In this document: positions 14,451 to 23,327 of the stretch, in pieces | Layout of the letters: each line of letters begins with the position of its first letter | Position numbering within the stretch: the stretch's first letter is position 1 | NCBI RefSeq assembly: GCF_000316575.1 | Contig: NC_019682.1 | Coordinates: 5,268,001-5,332,000, forward strand | DNA length: 64,000 bases | Source of the DNA: Calothrix sp. PCC 7507 | GTDB taxonomy: Bacteria > Cyanobacteriota > Cyanobacteriia > Cyanobacteriales > Nostocaceae | Reading direction: 5' to 3' | Notes under the pieces: model-generated | What the model was told of the DNA's origin: nothing | What the model saw: only the letters and a program-made list of their open reading frames with translations | The model's database searches: none | Position numbers and translations under genes: made by a program

Positions 14451-16931
14451 TCATGTCATAATCGCTCCACCCATTAACCGCTGATACCGATACTTCAACT
14501 CTTCTTTCATCAAATACCAACGCTCTAAAGTCACATCTATCTCAATTATTTTCTCTGCTGCTTGTCGCGCTAACAGCAAAACTTCCTCATCTTCCACTAA
14601 ACTCGCCAAGGTAAAATCCGGCACACCTGATTGACGAGTTCCCAACACTTGCCCAGGTCCCCGAAAACGCATATCCATTTCTGAGATGAAAAAGCCATCC
14701 TGGGACTGTTCCAACACCTTCAGCCGTTGTTGTGCATCAGCACTCCTAGAACTGCTCATCAACAGACAGTAAGACTGAGCCGCACCTCGACCAACACGTC
14801 CCCGGAGTTGATGCAGCTGCGATAAACCGAAGCGTTCAGCATTTTCAATGAGCATAACTGTAGCATTCGGTACGTCTACGCCCACCTCAACAACAGTAGT
14901 AGAAACCAAGATTTGCGTTTCATTATCGCGGAATTTCGTAATCGCTTCATCTTTCTCCGCCGAACTCATGCGACCATGCAGCAATCCCACTTGAAAATCC
15001 GGAAAAATGCTTTCTTGTAGCTTTTGATGCTCATCTACAGCCGATCGCAAATCCAATTTTTCTGATTCTTCCACCAAGGGCAAAACTACATAAACTTGCC
15101 GTCCTTGGGCAATTTCTCGGCGCATCAAGTCGTAAGCTTGGGGGCGTTGCTGTCCTGATAACATGGTTGTCTGAATCTTTTGACGTCCTGGTGGTAACTC
15201 ATCGATTTGACTAACATTCATATCCCCATGTATCGTCAGCGCCAATGTCCGAGGAATGGGAGTAGCTGTCATTGTTAACACATGGGGTTGTTCACCTTTT
15301 TGCTGCAAACGCGCCCTTTGTTCCACCCCAAAGCGATGCTGTTCATCAATCACCGCTAACCCTAGTTGCCTAAAATTAACTGGGTCTTGAATCAAGGCGT
15401 GAGTTCCCACCAACAGAGGTAATTCACCTGTTTCTAGCTGGGAGTGAATAAGTCGCCGTTTAGCAGTTTTAGTGGAACCTGTCAGTAATTCTACTGGTAA
15501 ATGTAGCAGGTTAAACCAGCTAACTAACTTGCGGTAGTGCTGTTCTGCCAACACTTCTGTAGGTGCCATCAATGCTGCTTGGTAGCCAGATTGAATGGCG
15601 GCTAAAATAGCAACTACAGCCACCACCGTTTTCCCAGAACCGACATCACCCTGTACTAAACGATTCATCGGTGCAGGTTTTTGCAAGTCGCTGAGGATAT
15701 CGTTGATGACTCGTTGCTGTGCCCCAGTGAGTTTAAAAGGTAGTATTTCGTGAAATTTTTCGATTAGCTGACCTTTGGGGGCTAAAATGGCGCTGGTTTG
15801 AATAGCTTTGGCTTGTTGTTGACGTTGCAATAAGCTGAGTTGCAGGTAGAAAAATTCATCAAAAACTAGGCGACGACGGGCAACTTGCAGGGTGGCGCTA
15901 TCTGAGGGGAAGTGAATATTAGCGATCGCATCTTTCAATTCCATCAAACCATACTTCTCTCGCAAACCACTAGGCAAGGGGTCTTTCAGATGAGCCGCAG
16001 CAGGCAAAGTGGCTATAATCGCCTGACGCACCGTATTCGCTACCACTCCCTCGGTTAATCCATAAATTGGCACCACTCGCCCGATAGTTAGCGAATCAAT
16101 CGGATCTCCTGGATTTGCTAAAACTTCTAACTCTGGGTTATCTAACGTCAAGCCATATTTACTAGCTTTCACCAACCCACAAGCCGCAATCATACTACCC
16201 ACCGGGTAGCGGCGTTTTAAACTTTCTTGCCAAGCGCGACTGGTAAAACGTGTCCCCGCAGAAAAGCGACTAATCTTAATTTGACCAGTATTATCTTTCA
16301 GTATCAGCTCTAAGATTGATAATTTCTGATTCTTGGGGCTATTAAAACAATTGCAACGCTTCACAGTGGCGACAATAGTCACCGTCTCACCCGCCTCTAA
16401 CTCACTAATATTTACCTGACGCCCATAGTCAATATGGTCACGGGGATAATAAAAAAGCAAGTCGCGCACAGTAGACAAACCCAGACGCGCCAAACTGTCA
16501 GCTTTTCTGATGCCTATTTCTGGTAAATCACTCAGTTTTTGATCAATTTTCGGGGCAAGTCTCCGACTCACCTCAGCCACAATCGGCGATTTAGGATTAG
16601 ATATGGGTGATTTGTATTTCTCCCCTTCTCCCTCTTTCTCCCTTTCCCCTTCCTCCTGCTCTTGTTGCAGTTGATACAGATACCTGCGAGTTTCTGCGAC
16701 CAAATGTTGTTTACCCGACAATTCCAGATGAGGATAATTAGCAAATTGCACCGCTAGTCCTTGCCAGCGGCGGCGTTCGCTTGGGGGCAAAGCTGTAGGG
16801 AATTTGCCAAAAGTAAGGCTGAGAAATTCACTGAAGCGATATTGTTTGCCCATCAAGTCCGTGAAACCACGTTCCGCCTCAATTGCTAAGGCTTTTTGCA
16901 ATCTTACCCAATCTGGTGTGTCATTAGTCAT
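14451..16931 (-). CDS. recG: ATP-dependent DNA helicase RecG
   Basis: RecG remodels stalled replication forks and Holliday junctions. The 826-residue protein has an N-terminal extension of about 130 residues typical of cyanobacterial RecG. The wedge/OB-fold domain (YYPRDHIDYG, VTIVATVKRCN) follows, then helicase domains with Walker A GDVGSGKT (near residue 430), DEQH (near 528), TATPIPRT and LRGRVGRG, and the TRG-like C-terminal region. A Glu/Lys-rich stretch (about residues 84-106) is encoded by purine-rich repeat DNA in the extension. The ATG lies within AATGAC-type heptamers at 16921-16941. It is single and probably constitutive. Confidence 0.97.
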   Translation of the reverse strand: MTNDTPDWVRLQKALAIEAERGFTDLMGKQYRFSEFLSLTFGKFPTALPPSERRRWQGLAVQFANYPHLELSGKQHLVAETRRYLYQLQQEQEEGEREKEGEGEKYKSPISNPKSPIVAEVSRRLAPKIDQKLSDLPEIGIRKADSLARLGLSTVRDLLFYYPRDHIDYGRQVNISELEAGETVTIVATVKRCNCFNSPKNQKLSILELILKDNTGQIKISRFSAGTRFTSRAWQESLKRRYPVGSMIAACGLVKASKYGLTLDNPELEVLANPGDPIDSLTIGRVVPIYGLTEGVVANTVRQAIIATLPAAAHLKDPLPSGLREKYGLMELKDAIANIHFPSDSATLQVARRRLVFDEFFYLQLSLLQRQQQAKAIQTSAILAPKGQLIEKFHEILPFKLTGAQQRVINDILSDLQKPAPMNRLVQGDVGSGKTVVAVVAILAAIQSGYQAALMAPTEVLAEQHYRKLVSWFNLLHLPVELLTGSTKTAKRRLIHSQLETGELPLLVGTHALIQDPVNFRQLGLAVIDEQHRFGVEQRARLQQKGEQPHVLTMTATPIPRTLALTIHGDMNVSQIDELPPGRQKIQTTMLSGQQRPQAYDLMRREIAQGRQVYVVLPLVEESEKLDLRSAVDEHQKLQESIFPDFQVGLLHGRMSSAEKDEAITKFRDNETQILVSTTVVEVGVDVPNATVMLIENAERFGLSQLHQLRGRVGRGAAQSYCLLMSSSRSADAQQRLKVLEQSQDGFFISEMDMRFRGPGQVLGTRQSGVPDFTLASLVEDEEVLLLARQAAEKIIEIDVTLERWYLMKEELKYRYQRLMGGAIMT

Positions 16932-17078
16932 TGGTCATTGAAAATGGGGAATGGGGTATGGGGACTGGGGACTGGGGACTGGGGACTGGGTATGGGGGGA
17001 ATAACTCTTGACTCTTGACCCTTGACTCTTAACTCTTAACAAATGACAAATGCCAAATGACAAATGCCAAATGACTAA
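16921..17078. repeat. STRR cluster (several heptamer types)
   Basis: A 158-bp stretch composed almost wholly of heptamers: TCATTAG/TCATTGG/TCATTGA at the recG start, GGGGACT (four copies), CTTGACT variants, and alternating AAATGAC/AAATGCC. It fills the space between recG and the next gene's stop (17079). Confidence 0.9.
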
Positions 17079-17909
17079 TTAATCATCGACCCAAATAGCA
17101 CGCCATGCAGATTCAGCTTCGGCAATTGACTTTTCTTTTTGCTTTTTTTGATACTCCCGCCCTACCTTGTTTAACTGAATTAAGATATTGCGAATTTGTC
17201 TGCGCCCAGATGAGAGTGTAGAGTCGGCAAATTCAATTTCTCCCAGTCGCAGATTAATAGCCATGATTTGAGTCAGGCTAGAATCTTGTGCATCTTGCTC
17301 ATTTTCAATTTCAATGACCAAGCTTAATAAATTGGGTGGTCCGGGAATGACCTCGGCAGATGCTTCTGATGCTGCGGCTGCGGCGACTGCTGCTGCTTCT
17401 AAAATCGGTTCTGGTAATTTTTTGGGCAACACACCCGCTTTTTGTAATAAAACATTAGCGTTATGGGAGACTTTTTTAAGTATATTTTGCATCTCCTCTT
17501 CTAAGTTCTGTTGCCATGCTATCAGTTCTATAGGGACGGAGAGGTCAATAGAAGTAGCGGCGATGAGTGAAGAATCATCTTCCTCATCCCCCTCATCTTC
17601 CTCATCTCCCTCATCCCCCTCATCTTCCTCACTCCTGATCACTGTAAGCAACTCCTCAGCCGTCTTTTTACCCAGCTTACGGATAGCTTGTTGCAATTGT
17701 TGTCGCTGATTCAATGACAAACTCAGGAAGTTTTCGGGATAGCCTTGAGTACACAGGTGATAACTTGCCAAAATCAACTGCTGGCGCACAGCTTGACCCA
17801 AAATACTCAGATAACTAGCATAAGCACTATGGAGTTCTGCAGCGATCGCGCCCATCGCTTCTTGCAGCACTGTAATATCCCGCTCAATTCGCTCAATTGC
17901 TCTTGCCAT
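17079..17909 (-). CDS. Conserved hypothetical protein with acidic repeat
   Basis: I cannot assign a named family. It has 276 residues and is largely helical, with coiled-coil-like ends (ERIERDITVLQEAMG; KVGREYQKKQKEKSIAEAE). Residues about 93-111 are a repetitive Asp/Glu/Gly run encoded by tandem GAT-GAG-GGG-type repeats (17575-17635), and an Ala-rich stretch lies near 172-186. Both look like low-complexity expansions within an otherwise ordinary sequence. AGAGAAG precedes the ATG. It is on the same strand as recG, separated by the heptamer cluster. Confidence 0.6.
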   Translation of the reverse strand: MARAIERIERDITVLQEAMGAIAAELHSAYASYLSILGQAVRQQLILASYHLCTQGYPENFLSLSLNQRQQLQQAIRKLGKKTAEELLTVIRSEEDEGDEGDEEDEGDEEDDSSLIAATSIDLSVPIELIAWQQNLEEEMQNILKKVSHNANVLLQKAGVLPKKLPEPILEAAAVAAAAASEASAEVIPGPPNLLSLVIEIENEQDAQDSSLTQIMAINLRLGEIEFADSTLSSGRRQIRNILIQLNKVGREYQKKQKEKSIAEAESAWRAIWVDD

Positions 17910-18095
17910 ATCTTCTCTTGATAGCCCATCTGAACCTGATTTTGGTACAAATGTACGTTTTTATTTTAAAACAAAGTTTTAGAAGTTAGTCATTTGTCAA
18001 GAGAGGCGATTCATCGCGTCTGTAAAAGGGTCAAGAGTCAAGGATCATTAATTTTCTCTCCCCAATGCCCAATGCCCCATACCCGATACTAATTG

Positions 18096-18135
18096 CTAAT
18101 AAAATACAGGTCAGCGTATTTTGCTTGACCTGTAT
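18096..18135 (-). terminator. Intrinsic terminator of the rpsB-tsf operon
   Basis: On the minus strand, ATACAGGTCA (18126-18135 complement) pairs with TGACCTGTAT (18104-18113 complement) in a 10-bp stem, followed by TTTTATTA. It lies about 210 bp beyond the tsf stop, after a stretch of dispersed repeats. Confidence 0.75.
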
Positions 18136-18221
18136 TGTTAGCATTCATTTGTGGATGTAGTCAAGGTCGAGAATTAAAAGTAAATAACCACTGACAAATG
18201 ACCAATACTTCTCTTCTCCTT

Positions 18222-18290
18222 CCCTGCGGGACGCTACGCGTAGCTTGCTTCCCCGTAGGGGTACGAGAGGCTACGCCCTAAGCGGATCTA
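18222..18290. repeat. Dispersed GC-rich palindromic repeats
   Basis: CTGCGGGACGCTACGCGTAG, GCTTGCTTCCCCGTAGGGG and GAGGCTACGCC occur between tsf and its terminator. Near-identical fragments occur around 13205-13252, 27521-27557, 32537-32570 and 40816-40850. Confidence 0.7.
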
Positions 18291-18345
18291 TGCTGCAGGC
18301 TTTACGACTCCGCTCAGTACAAGTGACAAATGACCAATGACTAAA

Positions 18346-19290
18346 TTACTTACCGCCTATTTGTGCAGCTACCTCGTCAGCAAAGTTACTCTCTTGCTTT
18401 TCAATGCCTTCACCTAGCACAAAACGAACAAAGCGATTGACTTGGATGTCTTCGCCTACTTTACCCTTCACTTGTTTAACCAAGTCTTCTACGGAAATAC
18501 TCTGGTCACGAATGAAAGGCTGATCCAACAAAGTTAATTCTTTCAGGCGTTTTTCAATCCGTCCCTGAACAATTTTTTCTTTGATGTTTTGTGGCTTGTT
18601 TGCCAAATCATCGCGCCCTAGTTCGATGTCCTTTTCTTTCTGAGCAACTTCAGCGGGGATTTGCTCTACGCTGACGTACTCGACATTAGGACAAGCTGCA
18701 ACTTGCATGGCAGCATTTCTAGCTAAAGCTTGGAACTCTTCATTAAGAGCCGCCGCATCAGTTTGGGAATTCAGCTCGACCAACACACCCACTCGACCGC
18801 CAGTGTGAATATAGCTGTCTACTGTACCTGATGTGCCTCCTGCTAACGCATAAGTCACAAAGCGGCGTACCTGGATGTTTTCACCCAGAGTGACGATGAC
18901 TTGCTTGATGAACTCTTCTACAGTCGAGCCTTGATCTTGAATATAGGGTTGAGCTAACAAAGACTCAACACTCTCAGCAGTTGCTGCTTGCTGGGCTAAG
19001 TTCTTAACTAGATTTTTAAAAGCCTCGTTACGGGCAACGAAATCGGTTTGGCAGTTTACTTCTATCAGTACACCCACTTTACCATCAGGTTGAATATAGG
19101 TGTCTACTAGACCTTCTGCTGCAATGCGATCGCTTTTTTTACCCGCCGAAACTAAGTTCTTTTTTCTTAGCCAGTCTGTGGCTTCTTCTATGTTGCCATC
19201 AGTTTCTTTCAGCGCTTTTTTGCAGTCCAGTATGCCAGCACCAGTTTTTTGGCGTAGCTCTTGGACGAGTTTTGCAGATATTTCCGCCAT
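18346..19290 (-). CDS. tsf: Translation elongation factor Ts
   Basis: EF-Ts regenerates EF-Tu-GTP by nucleotide exchange. The 314-residue product starts with the UBA-like domain ([20 protein letters not shown]), and has the conserved exchange motif [12 protein letters not shown] second, internally similar core repeat starts near [30 protein letters not shown] precedes the ATG. It is the second gene of the rpsB-tsf operon, with a 179-bp spacer containing a hairpin (19379-19415) that could set the ratio of the two products. Confidence 0.98.
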   Translation of the reverse strand: MAEISAKLVQELRQKTGAGILDCKKALKETDGNIEEATDWLRKKNLVSAGKKSDRIAAEGLVDTYIQPDGKVGVLIEVNCQTDFVARNEAFKNLVKNLAQQAATAESVESLLAQPYIQDQGSTVEEFIKQVIVTLGENIQVRRFVTYALAGGTSGTVDSYIHTGGRVGVLVELNSQTDAAALNEEFQALARNAAMQVAACPNVEYVSVEQIPAEVAQKEKDIELGRDDLANKPQNIKEKIVQGRIEKRLKELTLLDQPFIRDQSISVEDLVKQVKGKVGEDIQVNRFVRFVLGEGIEKQESNFADEVAAQIGGK

Positions 19291-19378
19291 GTTGCCTCAA
19301 TTCCTACTTGACCTCGAGTTGTAATCGCTCACGGGTGTTGAGTATCTCTATCTTACTCAGGACTAGGACAAGTATGAA

Positions 19379-19415
19379 GTCTAAAGTGTGAAGTATGAAA
19401 CTTCACTTTTTAGTC
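19379..19415. other. Hairpin in the rpsB-tsf spacer
   Basis: GTCTAAAGTGTGAAGT (19379) and ACTTCACTTTTTAGTC (to 19415) pair over 13 of 16 positions. It could be a partial terminator or processing site. The arms resemble the GAAGTCTGAAGTATG heptamer repeats found after gnd, so it may be repeat-derived. Confidence 0.45.
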
Positions 19416-19469
19416 TTTACCCTAGCCCCAAGTTAGCGATCCCTAGGGTAGACACATTAATCTATGTGC

Positions 19470-20264
19470 CTATTCTTCTGTTTCTTCGTCGGGAATTACT
19501 GAGTCAGTGTACTCACTTTCTTCGTAATCTTCGTCGTACTCACCACTGTCGTAATCTTCGTAATCGTCTTCCGCATCCAGTTGACCGTGACGGCCTTCAT
19601 AAATAGCATCTGCCAACTTACCGACAATTAACTTAATCGATCTAATCGCGTCGTCATTTGCGGGGATGGGAATATCTACTACATCCGGATCACAGTTGGT
19701 ATCCAACATTGACACAATCGGGATGTTGAGTTTTTGGCATTCCTGAACTGCGTTATACTCGCGCCGTTGGTCTACAATCACGACGACATCAGGAACTTTC
19801 CGCATGGTTTTAATCCCACCCAAGTACTTCTGTAGCTTCGTCATCTCCCGACGCAGCATCGAAGCTTCTTTTTTGGGCAATAGATCCAATGCTCCAGTTT
19901 CTTCGCGGCGTTCCAAATCTTTGAGGCGATCTACTCTGGTTTTGATGGTTGCCCAGTTGGTGAGCATTCCACCCAACCAGCGCTGGTTAATGTAGTGAGA
20001 ACCACAACGGCTGGCTTCTTGAGCAATAATTCCCGCTGCTTGGCGCTTAGTACCCACAAAAAGGAACTTCTTCCCCTGTTCAGCTTGGGTACGCATGTAG
20101 TTGTAAGCACCATCCATCAACTGGGCAGTCTGCACCAAGTCGATGATGTGTACTCCATTACGGGATGTGTAAATGTAAGGAGACATTTTTGGGTTCCAAC
20201 GGCGGGTTTGATGCCCAAAGTGAACCCCAGACTCCATCATCTGAGCCAATGAAACTACTGGCAT
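19470..20264 (-). CDS. rpsB: 30S ribosomal protein S2
   Basis: From the ATG at 20264 the protein has 264 residues. It begins [18 protein letters not shown] and has the canonical [18 protein letters not shown] and DTNCDPD motifs. GGAG lies 10 nt upstream of this ATG; an in-frame upstream start at 20315 would add 17 non-homologous residues. The C-terminal ~38 residues form a strongly acidic Asp/Glu/Tyr tail, longer than in most bacteria but seen in cyanobacterial S2. It is the first gene of rpsB-tsf. The leader contains a CACCC/GGGTG hairpin that could serve S2 autoregulation, but I do not recognise the known motif with certainty. Confidence 0.98.
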   Translation of the reverse strand: MPVVSLAQMMESGVHFGHQTRRWNPKMSPYIYTSRNGVHIIDLVQTAQLMDGAYNYMRTQAEQGKKFLFVGTKRQAAGIIAQEASRCGSHYINQRWLGGMLTNWATIKTRVDRLKDLERREETGALDLLPKKEASMLRREMTKLQKYLGGIKTMRKVPDVVVIVDQRREYNAVQECQKLNIPIVSMLDTNCDPDVVDIPIPANDDAIRSIKLIVGKLADAIYEGRHGQLDAEDDYEDYDSGEYDEDYEESEYTDSVIPDEETEE

Positions 20265-20431
20265 AATTATGTAACTCCGATTCGGGTTAAACCTCCACCC
20301 AGGTGCATTTCCCAAATTTAGGAAACACCCGAATTTCTGGGTGTGCGAGATTAGTTAACTTTCCTAGGGTAGCACAGTTAGGCTACGGTGAATGGAACTC
20401 TGGATTTATGGAGCCGCTATAAATAGCTTTC

Positions 20432-20695
20432 CTATTCATCCTGATACACTTCTCTACGATGTCCTACTCTCACAACCGTAACTACTAATAAATTATCTAT
20501 AATTTCATACAACACGCGGTAGTGCCCCACACGAATACGATATCTGTTGTTGCTACTTTCAAGCTTAACAACACCACTGGGACGGGGATTATCAGCTAAC
20601 TCTTGAACTTTAATTTTTATTTTTTGTTGTACGTCTTGCGGTAATTTTTCTAATTGTTTAGATGCCTTCCTCGTAAGTTCTACTTGATAAGTCAC
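20432..20695 (-). CDS. RelE/ParE-type toxin
   Basis: An 87-residue RelE-type toxin (YQVELTRKASKQLEKLPQDV, then RYRIRVGHYRVLYEI and VVRVGHRREVY). I chose the GTG at 20695, which overlaps the antitoxin stop in a GTGA tetramer, the usual coupled arrangement; a longer frame to 20725 would run into the antitoxin gene. The family cleaves ribosome-bound mRNA. It is convergent in position with nothing and sits just upstream of the rpsB leader. Confidence 0.9.
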   Translation of the reverse strand: MTYQVELTRKASKQLEKLPQDVQQKIKIKVQELADNPRPSGVVKLESSNNRYRIRVGHYRVLYEIIDNLLVVTVVRVGHRREVYQDE

Positions 20696-20895
20696 AACCC
20701 TATTTCCCGTTTTACTTGTTCCCAAGGGATTCGTGGTTCATTTTTTGCCTCTTCAAAAGATTGAATATCCTCTTCATCTTCTTGTTTCCGAATGTCTAAT
20801 AGTTCTATAATATCTTCTAAAGTATCTTCATAAGCTTGTTCTAGTTTTTCGTAGATTATTTTTAGTAACTGTTGTTTTTTAGTTGTAGTTTCCAC
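20692..20895 (-). CDS. Antitoxin of the 20.4-kb RelE-type toxin
   Basis: A 67-residue acidic helical protein (LEQAYEDTLEDIIELLDIRK, then PRIPWEQVKREIGL), with the C-terminal tail pattern common in antitoxins paired with RelE toxins. The start is GTG, supported by AAGGAG at proper spacing; the same bases give METTTKK. It is translationally coupled to the toxin through GTGA. Confidence 0.85.
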   Translation of the reverse strand: METTTKKQQLLKIIYEKLEQAYEDTLEDIIELLDIRKQEDEEDIQSFEEAKNEPRIPWEQVKREIGL

Positions 20896-21035
20896 AGTTA
20901 ATTCTCCTTAGCTATGTTAGTCGCATCTAACTTAAGTCTTAGTTATCTTTGTTTTAGCTTTTAACTCATTAAAAATAATGCTTGCTCTTTAAAATTATAA
21001 CGACCAATACAATTAAAAAGCAAGCTACTTCCCCG

Positions 21036-21995
21036 TTATTTAATTTGGGTATAGGCTTCGTAAACACCTTTAACGTTATACCAGTTGAGAAAAACGCGGG
21101 CGATTTCTAGGGCTAACTGGGGTTTTCCTGAATTAATTAGCCATTGTAAAAATGGCGCCATTGTGCGTTCGTTCAGTGTGCCATTGAGGGAAAGAATGCC
21201 CCAAAGTAAGCGATGAAACCAAGTCATTTGAATCATCATTCGCACTTCCCAAGATGGGTGTTTTTGATAAAATAAAACTCCCATGCGACCGCGTTGCATT
21301 TCTTGGTCAATTAAGCGGGGAATTTGCTCTAAATTAAATGGTGGATGCCAATGATAACCAACGGCTTCTGGGCACTTAATGAGTTGTAAACCGAGTTTTT
21401 TTAACCTGACACCTAGTTCTAAATCTTCCCAGCCATAAAGTTGAAAGCTGGTGTCGAAGAGTCCAGCTTTTAAGAGCCAATGTTTAGGAATAGCGACATT
21501 TCCTGTGGCAAAAAATGCTGCGGAAAAATCTGTAATTTTATAGGGTTCAGCGGTTGGGTTGTCGAAATTGCAAGTATTAATGACTGCGCCGTATGTAAAA
21601 AAGCGATCGCTTCCTAATCTCTCTTGTCCTTGGATTAACGCATCTGCATGAGCTTGCAAGAAATTTGACAACACCACTAAATCACTATCGATAAAGATAA
21701 TTATGTCTCCCAGAGCCTGTTCTACACCCAAATTCCGCGCTACTGCAGGGCCTGCATGATCTTGCTCAAACCATCGCACATGAGGAAACTCTTCTTTATG
21801 TTCCTCCAACCATGTCAATGTGCCGTCAGTGGAACCATCATCCACCAAAACGATTTCGTAACCAATGACAGGAGTTGCATCTGTCAACTCTTGCGCTTCC
21901 AACGCTCGGAGGCATTTTTCTAAAATTGGCTGGCGATTGTAAGTTGGTATAACAACGCTGCAAAACACAGTCTCACCCACGACACTATTTCCCAT
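21036..21995 (-). CDS. Family 2 glycosyltransferase
   Basis: A 319-residue GT-A fold enzyme from the ATG at 21995; a TTG 39 nt upstream is a weaker alternative. It has the GT2 signatures SVVIPTYNR near the N-terminus, VLVDDGSTDGT, and FIDSDLVV (metal-binding DXD-like). The downstream GWEDLELGVRLKKLG resembles the galactosyltransferase-associated C-terminal motif. It would transfer a sugar from a nucleotide donor to a polysaccharide or lipid acceptor in the cytoplasm. No polysaccharide cluster surrounds it, so the product is unknown. It is 56 bp from the NADAR gene on the same strand. Confidence 0.9.
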   Translation of the reverse strand: MGNSVVGETVFCSVVIPTYNRQPILEKCLRALEAQELTDATPVIGYEIVLVDDGSTDGTLTWLEEHKEEFPHVRWFEQDHAGPAVARNLGVEQALGDIIIFIDSDLVVLSNFLQAHADALIQGQERLGSDRFFTYGAVINTCNFDNPTAEPYKITDFSAAFFATGNVAIPKHWLLKAGLFDTSFQLYGWEDLELGVRLKKLGLQLIKCPEAVGYHWHPPFNLEQIPRLIDQEMQRGRMGVLFYQKHPSWEVRMMIQMTWFHRLLWGILSLNGTLNERTMAPFLQWLINSGKPQLALEIARVFLNWYNVKGVYEAYTQIK

Positions 21996-22051
21996 CTTCA
22001 GGATAGGACATCTATGACGCTGACACTGTTCCAAGCACCAATTATTTTTTC

Positions 22052-22486
22052 TTAAGAGCGGAGTATCTCTCGAACTTCCATTAAAATTATTCCCAACATA
22101 TTTTTACCACTACCATCGGCTCCGCAACCCCAATAACTATCGATAGGCGAATTTTCGATAATTTCTACATTACCTGTATCAAGTAGGATTTCTCTGATAT
22201 CTGCATGGGTTTCAAATTTCCGCAGCACCGCTTTCCTCATGATGTCATCTTTAATGTCTTCCCAATCTGGACGTAGTGGGCGAGTTCTTTCGCGCCCCAT
22301 CTTGGCTGCATCCTTAGGAGTTTTGACTAAGCGAATTTGTTCAACATGGGGTGTACCAATGAACTTTTGTGCTTGGAAATAGTGTTCACTTGTAGACCAA
22401 TATAAATCATCTAATACAAAGCCGTGAGATGAAAAATTAGAAAAACAACCATATTGTTCACGAGTGCTGTAAAAGTATATTGTCAT
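22052..22486 (-). CDS. NADAR-family N-glycosidase-like protein (YbiA/RibX type)
   Basis: A 144-residue NADAR-domain protein. The diagnostic motifs are FSNFSSHGFVLDDLYWSTSEHYFQAQKF (split here by its conserved turn), then GRERTRPLRPDWED and DSYWGCGADGSGKNMLG at the C-terminus. Family members hydrolyse N-glycosidic bonds of riboflavin-pathway intermediates, and related enzymes remove ADP-ribose from guanine or process ADP-ribose derivatives. No riboflavin gene or DarT-like transferase is nearby, so a housekeeping repair role is as likely as a defence role. Confidence 0.9.
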   Translation of the reverse strand: MTIYFYSTREQYGCFSNFSSHGFVLDDLYWSTSEHYFQAQKFIGTPHVEQIRLVKTPKDAAKMGRERTRPLRPDWEDIKDDIMRKAVLRKFETHADIREILLDTGNVEIIENSPIDSYWGCGADGSGKNMLGIILMEVREILRS

Positions 22487-22688
22487 TGGCTGGATAATTA
22501 ATAGGTGATTGAGGAATTAGGATAATTATTAATGTTTTGTGTGTCCAATATAGCGCTTCTCAGTCGGGTGCAATACGTTCTTGATTGGGTTATCAGAATT
22601 CAGAATTCAGTAGAGTTAAATATTTTGGCTACTGACTTCTGTAAGGAGAGTGTATTTCATTCATCTAAGAATTATGACGATAGGGCTT

Positions 22689-23018
22689 CTAAAATTTATT
22701 TTCGCTCATGGTGAATTCTCTTGATTCATAGTGACGGCATCCCTGACATGGACCATCGGGATTAACGGCACAACGGATGTAGCCAGATCGAGCATTAAAT
22801 TTGCAACTGATGTCACCAACAAGGTAGCCTACACCTTCAAGATAGTAGCGATCGCTCTCTATCTGTCTAATGTCTTGCCTTACTCGCATTCCTGAGAGGT
22901 TCACGGTGGCTTGTCTAATCCGTGAGCGTGTCCGCAAATGGGTTTTACGGATTACCCATAGGGAAAACAGGGACGGCAAGAAACCAACGGCAATCACCAA
23001 AAGAGTTTTTAACACCAT
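22689..23018 (-). CDS. Conserved cyanobacterial protein (DUF6464-like)
   Basis: A 109-residue protein with one N-terminal membrane segment (LLVIAVGFLPSLFSLWVI) and a soluble domain containing four cysteines in the pattern CKF, IRCAVNPDGPCQGCRHYE. This matches my memory of the DUF6464 family, which is found mostly in cyanobacteria and has no known function. The CxxC-type cluster suggests metal binding or a disulphide. AGAGGTAAAGAG gives a good ribosome-binding site. Confidence 0.65.
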   Translation of the reverse strand: MVLKTLLVIAVGFLPSLFSLWVIRKTHLRTRSRIRQATVNLSGMRVRQDIRQIESDRYYLEGVGYLVGDISCKFNARSGYIRCAVNPDGPCQGCRHYESREFTMSENKF

Positions 23019-23327
23019 CTCTTTACCTCTTTTCTGCGCTGATTGATTGTCCCTGATATTGCACTATCGTTATTTCTCAATGTGCAACTATTAGGGCATT
23101 ATCACCTTTGCGTTTTTGGCGACAAAGTTTCCCGCTGTTATCAACTGGGGAAAGTTTTGGCGGACTGCAAGGGTGTATGGTGTATTGTGACTCTAAAAAA
23201 GAGATACCATACACCACTTAAATCAGCATAACTGCTACAGCTTCAGAGGTGAGCCGTAGTTAAATCTTCATAATTTTAAGATTTGTTGATTAATCAAGTA
23301 CATAGTTGAAGGCAAAACCCTGCGCCC
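23019..23327. other. Intergenic with one hairpin
   Basis: GGTGTATGGT (23172-23181) and ACCATACACC (23206-23215) make a perfect 10-bp inverted repeat with a 24-nt loop. A 62-codon frame at 23043-23231 spans it but has no features of a real gene. Nothing else is seen. Confidence 0.5.

Noticed and set aside
19388-20252. Plus-strand frames over rpsB (19388, 19804, 19995)
   Set aside because: These are antisense shadows of the conserved S2 coding sequence without start signals.
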